Shown here: positions 1 to 9,086 of the stretch, piece by piece
Position numbering within the stretch: position 1 is the stretch's first letter
Layout of the letters: the number at the start of each line of letters is the position of its first letter
Origin: Phycisphaerales bacterium Planc_01
GTDB taxonomy: Bacteria > Planctomycetota > Phycisphaerae > Sedimentisphaerales > Anaerobacaceae
Direction of reading: 5' to 3'
Assembly: GCA_001603075.1 (NCBI GenBank)
Contig: LVBB01000016.1
Coordinates: forward strand, 162,926 to 226,925
Length of the DNA stretch: 64,000 nt
Made by a program: the position numbers and the translations under genes
The notes under the pieces: generated by a model
The model's input: only the letters and a program-made list of their open reading frames with translations
Told to the model about the DNA's origin: nothing
Database searches by the model: none

Positions 1-1
1 C

Positions 2-802
2 GCCAGCTATTACGATCAATCCGGCGCGCTGCGCGACATGTTCCAGAACCACATGCTCCAGATGATGGCGCTGGTGGCGATGGAGCCACCCAGTTTGTTT
101 GATGCCGACTGCATCCGCAACGAGAAGGCCAAGCTCCTTCGGTCGATCCGCCCATTTCAGTTGGACGCATGGAACAGCCCATTCGTGCGGGGCCGGTACG
201 GGCCGGGCGCGATAAATGGGCAGGAAGTGGCGCCCTATCGCGACGAGCCGGGCGTGGCCACAGACTCGACCACGGAGACCTTCGTCGCGGCCCGACTCTT
301 CGTGGACAACTGGCGGTGGAAGGACGTCCCGTTCTATCTGCGGACCGGCAAGCGGCTGGCCCGCAAGACCACGGAGATCGCCATCACGTTCAAACAGGTG
401 CCGCACTCCTTGTTCGGGTCGGTCGGCCTCGACGAGCTGCCCCCCAATATTCTCGTGTTCAGCATCCAGCCGGAAGAGGGGATGTCGCTTCATTTCCAGG
501 CCAAGCGGCCCGGCTCGAAGATCTGCATGGGAACGCTCAACATGAGCTTCGCCTACAAAGACGTCTTCCGTGCGGAGATGCCCGAGGCCTACGAGCGGCT
601 TCTGCTCGATTGCATGACGGGCGACCAGACACTCTTCACGCGATTCGATTCCGTGGACCTCGCCTGGCGGCTGCTGATGCCCGTCCTCGACGCCTGGCGC
701 GACGGCAAGCCCCCCCTGTCCGAATACCCTGCCGGCAGCGAGAGCTTCCCTCAGGCCGACGCCCTGCCCGCCGCCGACGGCCGCCGCTGGCGCCGCCTCT
801 GA
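2..802 (+). CDS. zwf: Glucose-6-phosphate 1-dehydrogenase, C-terminal part (5' truncated by window edge)
   Basis: The reading frame is open from base 2 and begins inside the protein with YYDQSGALRDMFQNHMLQ, a well-conserved G6PDH segment. This enzyme oxidises glucose 6-phosphate to 6-phosphogluconolactone with NAD(P)+, the entry step of the oxidative pentose phosphate and Entner-Doudoroff routes in the cytoplasm. Further family signatures are RGRYGPG, the ETFVAARLFVDNWRW stretch and YLRTGKRL. The NAD-binding N-terminal domain lies outside the window; about 266 residues of a roughly 490-residue protein are visible. The next gene is convergent, so this is the end of its transcript. No terminator was recognised. 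Confidence 0.95.
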   Translation, partial: ASYYDQSGALRDMFQNHMLQMMALVAMEPPSLFDADCIRNEKAKLLRSIRPFQLDAWNSPFVRGRYGPGAINGQEVAPYRDEPGVATDSTTETFVAARLFVDNWRWKDVPFYLRTGKRLARKTTEIAITFKQVPHSLFGSVGLDELPPNILVFSIQPEEGMSLHFQAKRPGSKICMGTLNMSFAYKDVFRAEMPEAYERLLLDCMTGDQTLFTRFDSVDLAWRLLMPVLDAWRDGKPPLSEYPAGSESFPQADALPAADGRRWRRL

Positions 803-835
803 GCTGGGCCATCGTGACACCGCACATCGTGATTC

Positions 836-1861
836 CTACCGGGCGGCGTCGAGGAGGGCCTGGATGTTCTCGGTGGGGACGTCGGGGGGCATTCCGCCGC
901 CGCAGGAGAGGATGATTCGCCGCCTGTCCATTAACGGGTCGAGAGCTGTCTTGACGCTGGCCTCCACATCGTCGGGCGTGCCCTGGGCCAGGACATCGCG
1001 GGGCGGGATGTTGCCCAGCAAGGTCACGCTGTCGCCGGCCCGCTGACGCATCTCGCCCAACGAATGCTCGAACGCGAAGTTGAATAGGTTCACGCCGATC
1101 TCGGCCAGGTACGGTGCACAGACCAGACCCTGCGCATCGTTGTGGAAGAACCGCACGGGCACATCGAGACAGCCGAAGACTTGCTTGAGATAGGGCAACG
1201 CCGATTCCTTGAAATCCGCATCGCCGAGGAAGCCGACGATGTCGTCGAGGATGAAGACGCCTTCGATGGACGGGAAGCACTCCTTCTGGAGTTTCAGCCA
1301 GTCGATCGAGAAATCTGTAATCAGCGTCAGCAGCTTCTGGATCGGTTCGGGGTCCGTGCGCATCGCCATGAGGAACTCGGTGGTCCCCATCAGGAAGGTC
1401 GCGATATTCAGCGGCCCGCGCGCGACCGCGAATCGGATTCGATGGCCCGCCTCCTCGATCTGCGGCTGCAGGAGCTTGAGCCGTCGAAGGACGAAGGGCA
1501 GCAGGCCATCAGTCCTGGGGTTTGGTTTCTCGATGTTCGTGATATCGTCGATGGAGTGGATGATCTTGTCTGCATAGGGCAGCGCGTTCTCTTCCCAGCG
1601 ACACTTCGTCCCGAACGCCGACGGCTCGGTGCACATGCCGTATTCCGACCAGAAACCGGGGAGGAACATAACGTCAGAGAAGGTCCGGATGGCCTTGAGA
1701 TTGGCGTCGAGCCACACCCGATCGCTGCTGTAATAGTCCAGGACGGTCTGTCCCGCCCAGCCGGGCAGCCACGGACTGTCGATAATGAAGCCGACCGGAA
1801 GCGGATCGACCACGTCACCGGCCAGGACCGCCAACAGTTTCTCCCACTGCTCGTTCGTCAT
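836..1861 (-). CDS. Uroporphyrinogen decarboxylase-like (URO-D/MtaA family) protein
   Basis: A 341-residue protein with the fold signature of the URO-D superfamily, including VRFFHNDAQG, a GVNLFNFAFEHS segment and a C-terminal ILSCGGGMPPDVPTEN stretch. Members act either as heme-pathway decarboxylases or as cobalamin-dependent methyltransferases of the MtaA/CmuA type. Anaerobic planctomycetes carry many copies whose substrates are unknown. This one is the last gene of a four-gene minus-strand operon with sugar oxidoreductases, 24 bases after the preceding gene, so a role in methyl-group or sugar catabolism is more likely than heme synthesis. That is inference. Confidence 0.75.
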   Translation of the reverse strand: MTNEQWEKLLAVLAGDVVDPLPVGFIIDSPWLPGWAGQTVLDYYSSDRVWLDANLKAIRTFSDVMFLPGFWSEYGMCTEPSAFGTKCRWEENALPYADKIIHSIDDITNIEKPNPRTDGLLPFVLRRLKLLQPQIEEAGHRIRFAVARGPLNIATFLMGTTEFLMAMRTDPEPIQKLLTLITDFSIDWLKLQKECFPSIEGVFILDDIVGFLGDADFKESALPYLKQVFGCLDVPVRFFHNDAQGLVCAPYLAEIGVNLFNFAFEHSLGEMRQRAGDSVTLLGNIPPRDVLAQGTPDDVEASVKTALDPLMDRRRIILSCGGGMPPDVPTENIQALLDAAR

Positions 1862-1885
1862 TGTCTCAGATGTCCCAAAGAAACC

Positions 1886-3061
1886 TCAGAACCGTCGCAC
1901 CTCGACCTCCACACCGGCCCGCTCGGCCGAGACGTAGGCGCTGTACGTCGTCGCAATGCAGTCGGCCGCCAGAGAACTGTCGCTCTCGACCGGCTCGCCA
2001 TAGGCGGCCGTGCGGTAGAACGCCTCGATCTCCTGCGGGTAGCCCGTAAACCAGTCCTCGTCGGGCGAGGGGTTCGACCAGCCCTGCTTGGTGCCGATCT
2101 TCTCGACGACATAGATGTCCTTGAAATTCGCCTCCACCGGGTTGTAGGTCTGCATCGCCGTATTCGGATTGATATTGCAGACCGCCCGGTGGTTGTTGGC
2201 GGCCACCTCCAGCCAGTTGTGGATGCCGCCCAGGATGATGTCCGACGCAAAGATCGTCGCGAGCGTATCGTCCTCGAAGACCACGTGCATCACCGAGAAA
2301 TCGTCGATGTCGAAGTAATCGCAGCGGATGTGTCCCTCGTCGCGGAAGTTCGGCAGGCGGGTCAGTGCGTGGGTGCGCGCGGTGACGGATTTGGGCCGAA
2401 TCGGCCTGCCGTCGCGCGCCTTGCCCTCAACACGCTTGAGATAGAGCGCCGCCGTCAAGGGATGACAGCCCTTGCCGATCATCACGCCGCCGCCGGAGTA
2501 CTTCCAGTACGCGTAGGTGCGGGCGTGCGAGCCGGAATGGGCCTCCTCGCCATGAATCCACAGGATCTGGGCGCCGGTCTTCTCGATGATCTCCCGCTCC
2601 TTCTGGATCGAGGGGGCATAGACCCAGTTCTCGGCGTACAAAATCCTGCCCTTGCTCCTGGCCTCGGCCTTGAGCATGCGTTCGACGCTGGCCAGCGCGC
2701 TTTCCCTCGCGGCCTCCTTGGAGAAGGTCTCGCCATTGAAGTCTTCTGAGCCATCGCCGAAGAAACCAGTCAGCGGTTTCTCCACGATCACGAACTTGTC
2801 GCGCTGGAGCGCTGCAATCGCAACGGGCTCGTGCGCCGAGGCCGTCGTACAGCAATGGACGACATCCACGTCGTCCAGGAGGGCTTCAAGACTCGTATAG
2901 GCGACGATGTCGCGCTGTTTGGCATAGGCTTCGCCGCCGTCCAGGGCGTAGACCCCCTTGACCTCGACGTTCGTGCCATAGACCTTCCGGATCGCTTCGA
3001 AGTGAAACGAGGCCGAGAACCCGGCGCCGACGATGCCGGCGCGAACGGTCTTCTTGTTCAT
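1886..3061 (-). CDS. Gfo/Idh/MocA family oxidoreductase
   Basis: A 391-residue cytoplasmic protein with an N-terminal Rossmann fold (VRAGIVGAGFSASFHFEAI) and the family EKP motif in KFVIVEKPLTG. Such proteins oxidise or reduce a sugar or sugar-derivative hydroxyl with NAD(P). The ATG at 3061 is chosen because AAGGAGAG lies six bases upstream; an upstream in-frame codon has no ribosome site. It sits between a DUF6807 gene (45 bases upstream) and the URO-D-like gene (24 bases downstream) in one operon. The substrate cannot be read from the sequence. Confidence 0.88.
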   Translation of the reverse strand: MNKKTVRAGIVGAGFSASFHFEAIRKVYGTNVEVKGVYALDGGEAYAKQRDIVAYTSLEALLDDVDVVHCCTTASAHEPVAIAALQRDKFVIVEKPLTGFFGDGSEDFNGETFSKEAARESALASVERMLKAEARSKGRILYAENWVYAPSIQKEREIIEKTGAQILWIHGEEAHSGSHARTYAYWKYSGGGVMIGKGCHPLTAALYLKRVEGKARDGRPIRPKSVTARTHALTRLPNFRDEGHIRCDYFDIDDFSVMHVVFEDDTLATIFASDIILGGIHNWLEVAANNHRAVCNINPNTAMQTYNPVEANFKDIYVVEKIGTKQGWSNPSPDEDWFTGYPQEIEAFYRTAAYGEPVESDSSLAADCIATTYSAYVSAERAGVEVEVRRF

Positions 3062-3106
3062 GCAACTCTCCTTTTCATGGGCGCCGTGTTCATTCGTGAC
3101 CAATCG

Positions 3107-4036
3107 TCAGCGGTTGGCAAGCGTCGCGTACTCGGCAAACAACGTCGCAATCCCGGCCGTCTCGACATCGCCATCATGCACAACGACACGAAAGCGCAGC
3201 GTCAAGGGCTGGCCCTTGGGAATCTCGGTATACTCGCCTTCGGGCCAATACATGGGCGTAGGCGAGAAGAATCCATAGTTTCGTGTGAACCACCTGGATG
3301 GATACCAGCGATTGGTGGGGTCCTGGAAGATGGCCAGGCCTTCGGTGATCCCTTCGCGAGTGCCACTGTAGTCGCACCAGGGCGAGGCGACGCCGAACGT
3401 GCCCTTTTCGCCCGAGTCGCCCTGGGCGTTGACCAGGGTCCCGCCGGAATCCACGCTCAGTTCCGGCACCATACGAGCGGCGAAGAGCGAGTGGTTTGTC
3501 CTGCCGATGCGAATGTCGGTCAGCGGATCGAGCGTGATCTCGAAATCGATGAACCGCACGTCCGGCCTCGATGCCGAAACCGTGATGGTGCGACGGTCGC
3601 GGATGATCGGGTCCTGGCCGGGCCGGCGCCAGAGGCATTCATCCACAAACGTTGCAGATGCCCCCTCGGCAGCGGTGATCTTCGGACCCTGCGAAACGAT
3701 CTGGCCGCGCTCGTTCGAGTCCTGCCAATAGTTGCCGCCATTGACGTGATCGCATCCGAAGAACAGCGAGTGATGGTGCGGCCAGGGCCACGACGTCTCG
3801 GTCGTTACCGATCTACCCGAGGTCGGGCCGTTGACCGGCCAGAAGTACGGGTACTTCTGGAGCGAGCCATACTTGTAGCATGTGAAGCGCTTACCGCCCA
3901 CTTCCACGACGACGCGCATGCGGTCCGCTTCGAGCCGAGCCGTAACCTGAGAAGCCTTCGCTCCGTCAGCGGCCAGAGGCGCCGCCAGGACGGCAAGCAA
4001 ACACGCCGCCACCAGGACTCCGCGCGATCGATTCAT
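3107..4036 (-). CDS. Secreted DUF6807 (PmoA-like) protein
   Basis: A 309-residue protein starting with a signal peptide (MNRSRGVLVAACLLAVLAAPLAA by position), so it should be periplasmic or membrane-associated. The body matches the DUF6807 family once labelled methane oxygenase PmoA: a WPVNGP segment, then WPWPHHHSLFFGCDHVNG and a YWPEGEY region near the end. The family occurs in planctomycetes and verrucomicrobia beside Gfo/Idh/MocA genes and has no proven reaction; it is not a true methane monooxygenase subunit. The start at 4036 has GGGAG upstream. It lies 41 bases after the preceding oxidoreductase gene in the same operon. Confidence 0.8.
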   Translation of the reverse strand: MNRSRGVLVAACLLAVLAAPLAADGAKASQVTARLEADRMRVVVEVGGKRFTCYKYGSLQKYPYFWPVNGPTSGRSVTTETSWPWPHHHSLFFGCDHVNGGNYWQDSNERGQIVSQGPKITAAEGASATFVDECLWRRPGQDPIIRDRRTITVSASRPDVRFIDFEITLDPLTDIRIGRTNHSLFAARMVPELSVDSGGTLVNAQGDSGEKGTFGVASPWCDYSGTREGITEGLAIFQDPTNRWYPSRWFTRNYGFFSPTPMYWPEGEYTEIPKGQPLTLRFRVVVHDGDVETAGIATLFAEYATLANR

Positions 4037-4077
4037 AGCATTCTCCCATCCCATTGAGCGACGATCCGATCGACTCA

Positions 4078-5424
4078 TCACAGGTGCCACGGACTGCGCT
4101 GCGTGCGAGCCATCATGCGGTTCGCCTCGTCATCATTCGCAAACCGCTCGGCAGCCGGGTCCCATCGCAGCTTGCGGCCGAGCCGCATCGCGATGTCCCC
4201 GAGCAGGCAAACCGCGCACGAGCGGTGCGCCACCTCGACCGGAGCAATCGTCTCGGCCCGCGATCTGACGCACTCGTAGAAATTGGCCTTGTGATGGTTG
4301 CTCACATAGAGCTTCGTCTCCTCCGGTCCGATCGTCTCGTCCAGCAGCGACTTCGGATGGGCGTCGATGAACCCCCTGGTAACGTGAACCCAGCCGTCAG
4401 CGCCCTCGAAGACGATGCCTGACTTGTTCTCCTGCTCGTCGGTGCAGATGACCTTGATCCCGTTGGCGTAGGTGTACTCGATGTGGAACCGCCCGTGCAC
4501 GTCCCACAGGCCGTTTGTGGGGAACGCGGCCCGTCCTTCGATCTCGACCGGCCCGGTGTGCTCGGTTCCCATGCCCCACTGGGCGATGTCGTTGTGGTGG
4601 CTGCCCCATCCGGTAATCATGCCGGCGCTGTAGTCGCTGATGCGCAGCCAACCCGGTCGGTCGGTGATCTTCTCGGGATGCACGCGCTTCTCCGTGTACG
4701 GCGCCCACGGGGCCGGCCCGAGCCACATGTCGTAATCGAGCCACTCGGGCACGGGCATCACCGGCTGCGGATCGCAACCGGGGTCAATTCCGAAACCGAC
4801 CTTGACGGTGTGCAGCTTGCCGACCCGGCCGTTGCGGACCAGCTCGCACGCCTTACGGAATCGGGTATCGGACCGTTGCTGACTTCCGATCTGGAAGATC
4901 CGCCCGCACCGCTGGACGGTATCGCTCACCACGCGCCCTTCCTCCAAGGTCAGGGACAGGGGCTTTTGCAGGAAGATGTCCTTGCCCGCCCGGGCCGCTT
5001 CGATCGTGGGGATGGCGTGCCAGTGGTCCGGCGTGGCGATCTGCACCGCGTCGATGTCATCGCGGGCCAGCAGCTCGCGAAAGTCTCCGTAGGCGGCACA
5101 GCCCTGCTGCTGGTATCGCGCCTCGACGAGTCTCCTGGCGTTCTCGACGCGGTGCGAATCCACGTCGCAGACCGCCACCACCTGCACCCCGGCGATCCCG
5201 AGGGCCTCCCGCATGTCGTCTGTGCCCATGCGTCCGACGCCGATGCAGCCGACCGTGATCCGCTCGCTTGGAGCGGAGACCCCGAAGACGCGGCGAGGGA
5301 CGATCGTCGGCAGTGCCAGGCCGGCGCCCAGAATGGCCGAACTCCTGAGGAAGCCTCGCCTCGACAGGCTCGGATGGCTGTGCGGGGCATGGTTTTGGGC
5401 GTGTTCGGGCATTCCATTCTTCAT
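4078..5424 (-). CDS. Tat-exported Gfo/Idh/MocA family oxidoreductase
   Basis: A 448-residue protein with a twin-arginine signal (SRRGFLRSSAILGAG, residues 21-35), followed by a Rossmann domain (ITVGCIGVGRMGTDDM). The usual EKP motif reads DIFLQKPLSL, with Gln in place of Glu. Export by Tat in a folded state with bound nucleotide would put the oxidation of a sugar or glycoside in the periplasm. It is the first gene of the 5424-to-836 operon, with GAGGAG seven bases before the ATG and a TTGACA/TAAGCT promoter 50-75 bases upstream. Confidence 0.88.
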   Translation of the reverse strand: MKNGMPEHAQNHAPHSHPSLSRRGFLRSSAILGAGLALPTIVPRRVFGVSAPSERITVGCIGVGRMGTDDMREALGIAGVQVVAVCDVDSHRVENARRLVEARYQQQGCAAYGDFRELLARDDIDAVQIATPDHWHAIPTIEAARAGKDIFLQKPLSLTLEEGRVVSDTVQRCGRIFQIGSQQRSDTRFRKACELVRNGRVGKLHTVKVGFGIDPGCDPQPVMPVPEWLDYDMWLGPAPWAPYTEKRVHPEKITDRPGWLRISDYSAGMITGWGSHHNDIAQWGMGTEHTGPVEIEGRAAFPTNGLWDVHGRFHIEYTYANGIKVICTDEQENKSGIVFEGADGWVHVTRGFIDAHPKSLLDETIGPEETKLYVSNHHKANFYECVRSRAETIAPVEVAHRSCAVCLLGDIAMRLGRKLRWDPAAERFANDDEANRMMARTQRSPWHL

Positions 5425-5472
5425 GATAAGCTCCTCGAAATGAGCCGGGCCGCATCGGTCAAAAGACGTTTG

Positions 5473-5501
5473 AGCTTACCATGAGACAGCCCTCCTGTCA
5501 A
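5473..5501 (-). promoter_or_regulatory. Predicted sigma-70-type promoter of the 5424-to-836 operon
   Basis: On the minus strand TTGACA (5496-5501) and TAAGCT (5473-5478) are separated by 17 bases. The -35 box is a perfect match and the -10 box keeps T1, A2 and T6. It points at the Tat-type oxidoreductase gene starting at 5424. The same pair of hexamers with the same spacing occurs again at 34763-34791. Confidence 0.55.
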
Positions 5502-5580
5502 CGCCACCTTGCAGGTCGTGCATCCTCGCACATCGTCCCACGGCAAGGGAGTTTTTCCCCTGAATCTCCGTCGCCGTTTG

Positions 5581-5589
5581 TGGTATGAT
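5581..5589 (+). promoter_or_regulatory. Predicted extended -10 promoter for the isomerase gene
   Basis: TGGTATGAT gives an extended -10 element (TG-N-TATGAT). There is no convincing -35 box, as is usual for this promoter class. Transcription would start near 5597, about 65 bases before the isomerase start at 5662, and would diverge from the 5473-5501 promoter. Confidence 0.4.
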
Positions 5590-5661
5590 ATCGGCGGTTC
5601 GGGCCTTGCTGTGTCCCGCGCCGGTCAGTGAAGACCTCGCCTTTTTTTGGAGAGTATGTCG

Positions 5662-6510
5662 ATGAAGTCCACGTGCAGCAGAAGAAGACTCCTTCAGATC
5701 GCATCGGTAGGAGCGACCGCCGCGCTGACGGGCGTCCCTGGTTTACAGGCCCGTACCGCCCAAGCCGGCACCAGCAAGAAGCCCAAGTTTCACCTGGGGA
5801 TGGCCTCGTATACCCTTCGCAAGTTCGACCTGGACCAGGCCCTGAAAATGACCAGGCGGGTCGGGCTGACGCACATCGCGCTGAAGGACTTCCATCTGGC
5901 GATGGACAGCAGCCCCGAACAGATCCGGGAAGCCGCCGCAAAGGTCAGGGACGCGGGCCTTACGCTCTACGGCTGCGGCGTGGTCTACATGCGGAACGAG
6001 GCCCAGGTCCACCAGGCGTTCGACTATGCGAAGACCGCCGGCATGAAGACCATCATCGGCGTACCCAACTACGACCTACTGCCGCTCGTGAATCAGAAGG
6101 TCAAGGAATACGACATCAAAGTCGCCATTCACAATCATGGCCCGGGCGACAAGGTGTATCCGCTGCCTTCGACCGCCTATGAGAGAGTCAAAGACCTCGA
6201 CGGGCGGATCGGCCTGTGCAACGACATCGGCCACACCATGCGCTCGGGCGTGGCCCCGTCGGAGTCGGCCCGCAAGTATGCGGACCGGCTGCTGGACGTT
6301 CACATCAAGGACGTCACCGCGGCCGAGGCCAAGGGAAGCACGTGCGAGATCGGTCGCGGCGTGATCGACATCCCGAAATTCATCCGGACGCTGGTCGAGA
6401 TCGACTACGCCGGGATCGTCTCTTTCGAATACGAGAAGGACGAAAACGATCCGATGCCGGGTCTGGCCGAATCGGTCGGTTACGTTCGCGGAGTCATGGC
6501 TTCGATCTGA
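5662..6510 (+). CDS. Tat-exported sugar phosphate isomerase/epimerase-like TIM-barrel protein
   Basis: A 282-residue protein of the AP-endonuclease-2/xylose-isomerase-like TIM-barrel family. The N-terminus SRRRLLQIASVGATAALTG is a Tat-type signal. The barrel motifs VAIHNHGPGDK, GLCNDIGHT and LLDVHIKDV supply the metal-binding His, Asp and Glu residues expected for keto-sugar isomerases. ATG 5662 is preferred over ATG 5656 because GGAG at 5649 is then correctly spaced. The domain family pairs with Gfo/Idh enzymes throughout this window. The substrate is unknown. Confidence 0.82.
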   Translation: MKSTCSRRRLLQIASVGATAALTGVPGLQARTAQAGTSKKPKFHLGMASYTLRKFDLDQALKMTRRVGLTHIALKDFHLAMDSSPEQIREAAAKVRDAGLTLYGCGVVYMRNEAQVHQAFDYAKTAGMKTIIGVPNYDLLPLVNQKVKEYDIKVAIHNHGPGDKVYPLPSTAYERVKDLDGRIGLCNDIGHTMRSGVAPSESARKYADRLLDVHIKDVTAAEAKGSTCEIGRGVIDIPKFIRTLVEIDYAGIVSFEYEKDENDPMPGLAESVGYVRGVMASI

Positions 6511-6577
6511 CAACGCTGGCAGTTCGATTCCACGGACACGACCTCGGACGCGACGGGATCACAGGAGGTGACCCTTC

Positions 6578-8038
6578 ATGCCGTACAACATTCGAATCGT
6601 GAGCACGTATCCGCCGCGTCGATGCGGGATCGGCACCTTTTCGCGCGATCTGGCGACGGCGCTGGCGCACTTCACAGCCGAGGTCGGCCACATCCGCATC
6701 GCCGCCATCGACAACGGACATGGGCCTTATGACATCCCCGTCGACCTGGTCATCGACCAGTACAACCCCAGGTCGTGGCACGATACGATCGTTCACATCT
6801 GCACGCGAGCGGCCGAGGCCCGCAACCCAACCGTGGTAATCCTGCAACATGAATTCGGACTCGACCCCGACGCCAAGGGAAACGATGCGCAGGGCGCCAA
6901 CTTCGTCGAGATGGCCAAGGCCTTTCGTGATCGGGGACTGGACACGCTGGTCTATCTTCACACCGTTCTCGACGAGCCGGACGCTCATCAGAGGCGGATC
7001 ATCCAGGACCTGGCCAGATACAGCGACGGCCTGATCGTCACCACCGAAAGCGCGATTCAGATCCTCGAATCCGAGACCTATGGAATCCCCCACATCAAGC
7101 TCAAACACATCGATCACGGCATTCGCATGCAGAACCCCTCCCAGTTCAATCGCCTGTCGATCAAGCAGGAATATGGACTGGAGGACCGCTTTCTGATCAC
7201 CACGCTGGGACTGCTCTCGCCCGACAAGGGCGTACAGTACGGAATCCGCGCCTTTGGTCGATTCCTCCAGGAATCCTGCACCGATGCGCAGCGCAGGCAA
7301 ATGGTCTACCTCATCGCGGGCCAGTCGCACCCCGAATTCGTCAAGGCCGAAGGTGGCCAGCCGCACCGCCGGTTCATGGCGACGATCGAGCAGGCCCTGG
7401 ACGAGGCGAAGGTCACGTGGTGCCGGACCAGAGAGCTGGGCGCCGCCGGTTTTGCGGATTATGACGTCGTCTTTCTCGACACCTTCCTCGACGAGAACAC
7501 GCTGCTGAGGCTCTACGGCGCGACAAACGCGATGCTGCTGCCCTACTTGAACATGCAGCAGATCTCCAGCGGCATCCTGGCCGACACGCTGGGCTCGGGC
7601 CGTATCGCGGTGACGACCAAGTTCCGCTACGCCAGGGAGCTGATCCACTCGAACCGAAAGTGCCCGGAGGGCCTGATCATCGGCCGCTATGCGCGAGGCA
7701 TTCTCGTCGATCCGGGCGAGCCTTCCGTCGAGCAGATCGCCCAGGCCCTCGACTACCTCGTTTTCAACGAGTTCAAGCGATTCATGATGGAACGCCAGGC
7801 CCACCAGAGAGGCTATCAGATGCGATGGAACAACAGCGCCTGGGCGCTGCTGCAGTATATCGATTTCATCAAGGACCAGAAAGAGATCGTCACGGGTCGA
7901 GGACTCAAGTTCACCCGCGAGAAACCGTCGAAGCTGGACGTGCACAAATACCGACGCATCCACGTGACGACCACCGTGGATGCGATTACGCAGGAACTCA
8001 AGACCGACAGCGCGACGGATGCCGTCAGCCCAGCTTGA
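6578..8038 (+). CDS. Glycosyltransferase, GT-B fold (GT4-like)
   Basis: A 486-residue cytoplasmic protein opening with YNIRIVSTYPPRRCGIGTF, the typical N-terminus of GT4-type glycosyltransferases (PPRxCGIGTFxxDL). The central ITTLGLLSPDKGVQYGIRA segment resembles the donor-binding Rossmann domain, and LYGATNAMLLPYLNMQQISSG fits the C-terminal E-x7-E region with changes. The ribosome site AGGAGGTGA is near perfect. It follows the isomerase by 67 bases, probably in one transcript, and overlaps the end of the convergent oxidoreductase gene by 14 bases. Acceptor and donor are unknown. Confidence 0.8.
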   Translation: MPYNIRIVSTYPPRRCGIGTFSRDLATALAHFTAEVGHIRIAAIDNGHGPYDIPVDLVIDQYNPRSWHDTIVHICTRAAEARNPTVVILQHEFGLDPDAKGNDAQGANFVEMAKAFRDRGLDTLVYLHTVLDEPDAHQRRIIQDLARYSDGLIVTTESAIQILESETYGIPHIKLKHIDHGIRMQNPSQFNRLSIKQEYGLEDRFLITTLGLLSPDKGVQYGIRAFGRFLQESCTDAQRRQMVYLIAGQSHPEFVKAEGGQPHRRFMATIEQALDEAKVTWCRTRELGAAGFADYDVVFLDTFLDENTLLRLYGATNAMLLPYLNMQQISSGILADTLGSGRIAVTTKFRYARELIHSNRKCPEGLIIGRYARGILVDPGEPSVEQIAQALDYLVFNEFKRFMMERQAHQRGYQMRWNNSAWALLQYIDFIKDQKEIVTGRGLKFTREKPSKLDVHKYRRIHVTTTVDAITQELKTDSATDAVSPA

Positions 8039-9062
8039 CGGGCTTTCCGGCGCGGGCGGATTCGTAGATCGCGAGAATCACCGCGACCGCCTTGCGGGCC
8101 TCGGGACCGTCGATCCAGAACTCCTCGCCGCTATCGAGCGAATCGAGAAACGCTTTGAAATTCCTCGTGTGGTTCTCGTAGCTGATCGCCGCCGGATCGG
8201 CGACCCCGCCGCCCCCCTCGATCTTCATGAACTGCTTGCGGACCTCGATATCGTCCGGGTGCTTGTCGGCGAACTCCCACAGTGTGATGCTGTTCTCGAC
8301 GTTGACCGCCGTGCCTCGGGTCCCGGTGATCTCGAAGCGACGGTACTGGCCCGGAAACGAAGACGTCGTCCCGTAGATGATGCCCAGCGCGCCCGTCGAG
8401 TAACGAAGGACCGCCGCCGCCGTGTCCTCCGCCTCCATCTTGTGGCCGAGCGTCGCAGTGTACGCCTGCACCGATTCGATGGGCGGCATCAGATCGCACA
8501 GCATGTCGATCATGTGGATCGACTGGTTCATCAGCGCCCCGCCCCCGTCGAGCTTCCAGGTCCCGTGCCATGAATCCTTGTAGTACTCGTCGGTCCGCCA
8601 CCAGGGGACGTAGACGCCCGCGTAGGTGACGGTCCCGAATCGGCCGGAGCGGATCGCGTCGCGCAGTGGGAGCATGAGATTGTTGAAGCGATAGGGGAAA
8701 ATCCCACCGAGGCGCGTCCCGGCCTTCTCGTGCGCCGCAATCATCGCATCGATCCGCTCCAGCGTGATCTCCAGCGGCTTCTCGCACAAGACGTGCTTGC
8801 CCGCCTCGGCCGCTGCGATCGTCGGCTCCATGTGCAGACCGCTCGGCGTCGCGATGGTGACGATGTCCACGTTCTCGCTCTTGACCATGTCTTCATAGTT
8901 GTCGAACGCCTTAGCGCCGTACTTGTCCGCCAGCGCCCTGGCCCGATCGAAGACCTTGTCGCAGCAGGCGGTGAACTTCGCATTCGGAATGTCGCCGATG
9001 GCCCTGGCATGAAAATCAGCGATCAGGCCCGATCCTACGATCCCAAAATTCCATGTCTTCAT
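8025..9062 (-). CDS. Gfo/Idh/MocA family oxidoreductase
   Basis: A 345-residue cytoplasmic dehydrogenase with Rossmann motif WNFGIVGSGLIADFHARAI and EKP in HVLCEKPLEI. The C-terminal substrate domain contains WHGTWKLDGGGALMNQSIH, which carries the conserved GGG and His region. It is the third gene of an operon with an enolase-superfamily gene and a TIM-barrel isomerase; the gap to the isomerase is 24 bases. Such triplets are typical of sugar-acid or cyclitol catabolism. The exact substrate is not visible. Confidence 0.88.
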   Translation of the reverse strand: MKTWNFGIVGSGLIADFHARAIGDIPNAKFTACCDKVFDRARALADKYGAKAFDNYEDMVKSENVDIVTIATPSGLHMEPTIAAAEAGKHVLCEKPLEITLERIDAMIAAHEKAGTRLGGIFPYRFNNLMLPLRDAIRSGRFGTVTYAGVYVPWWRTDEYYKDSWHGTWKLDGGGALMNQSIHMIDMLCDLMPPIESVQAYTATLGHKMEAEDTAAAVLRYSTGALGIIYGTTSSFPGQYRRFEITGTRGTAVNVENSITLWEFADKHPDDIEVRKQFMKIEGGGGVADPAAISYENHTRNFKAFLDSLDSGEEFWIDGPEARKAVAVILAIYESARAGKPVKLG

Positions 9063-9086
9063 CGAAATCTCCTCTGGTGCCGGGAA

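Noticed and set aside
3107-4036. Annotation of the DUF6807 gene as methane monooxygenase subunit PmoA
   Set aside because: The protein is soluble/exported with no multi-helix membrane pattern. The PmoA label in databases for this family is historical and not supported by sequence.
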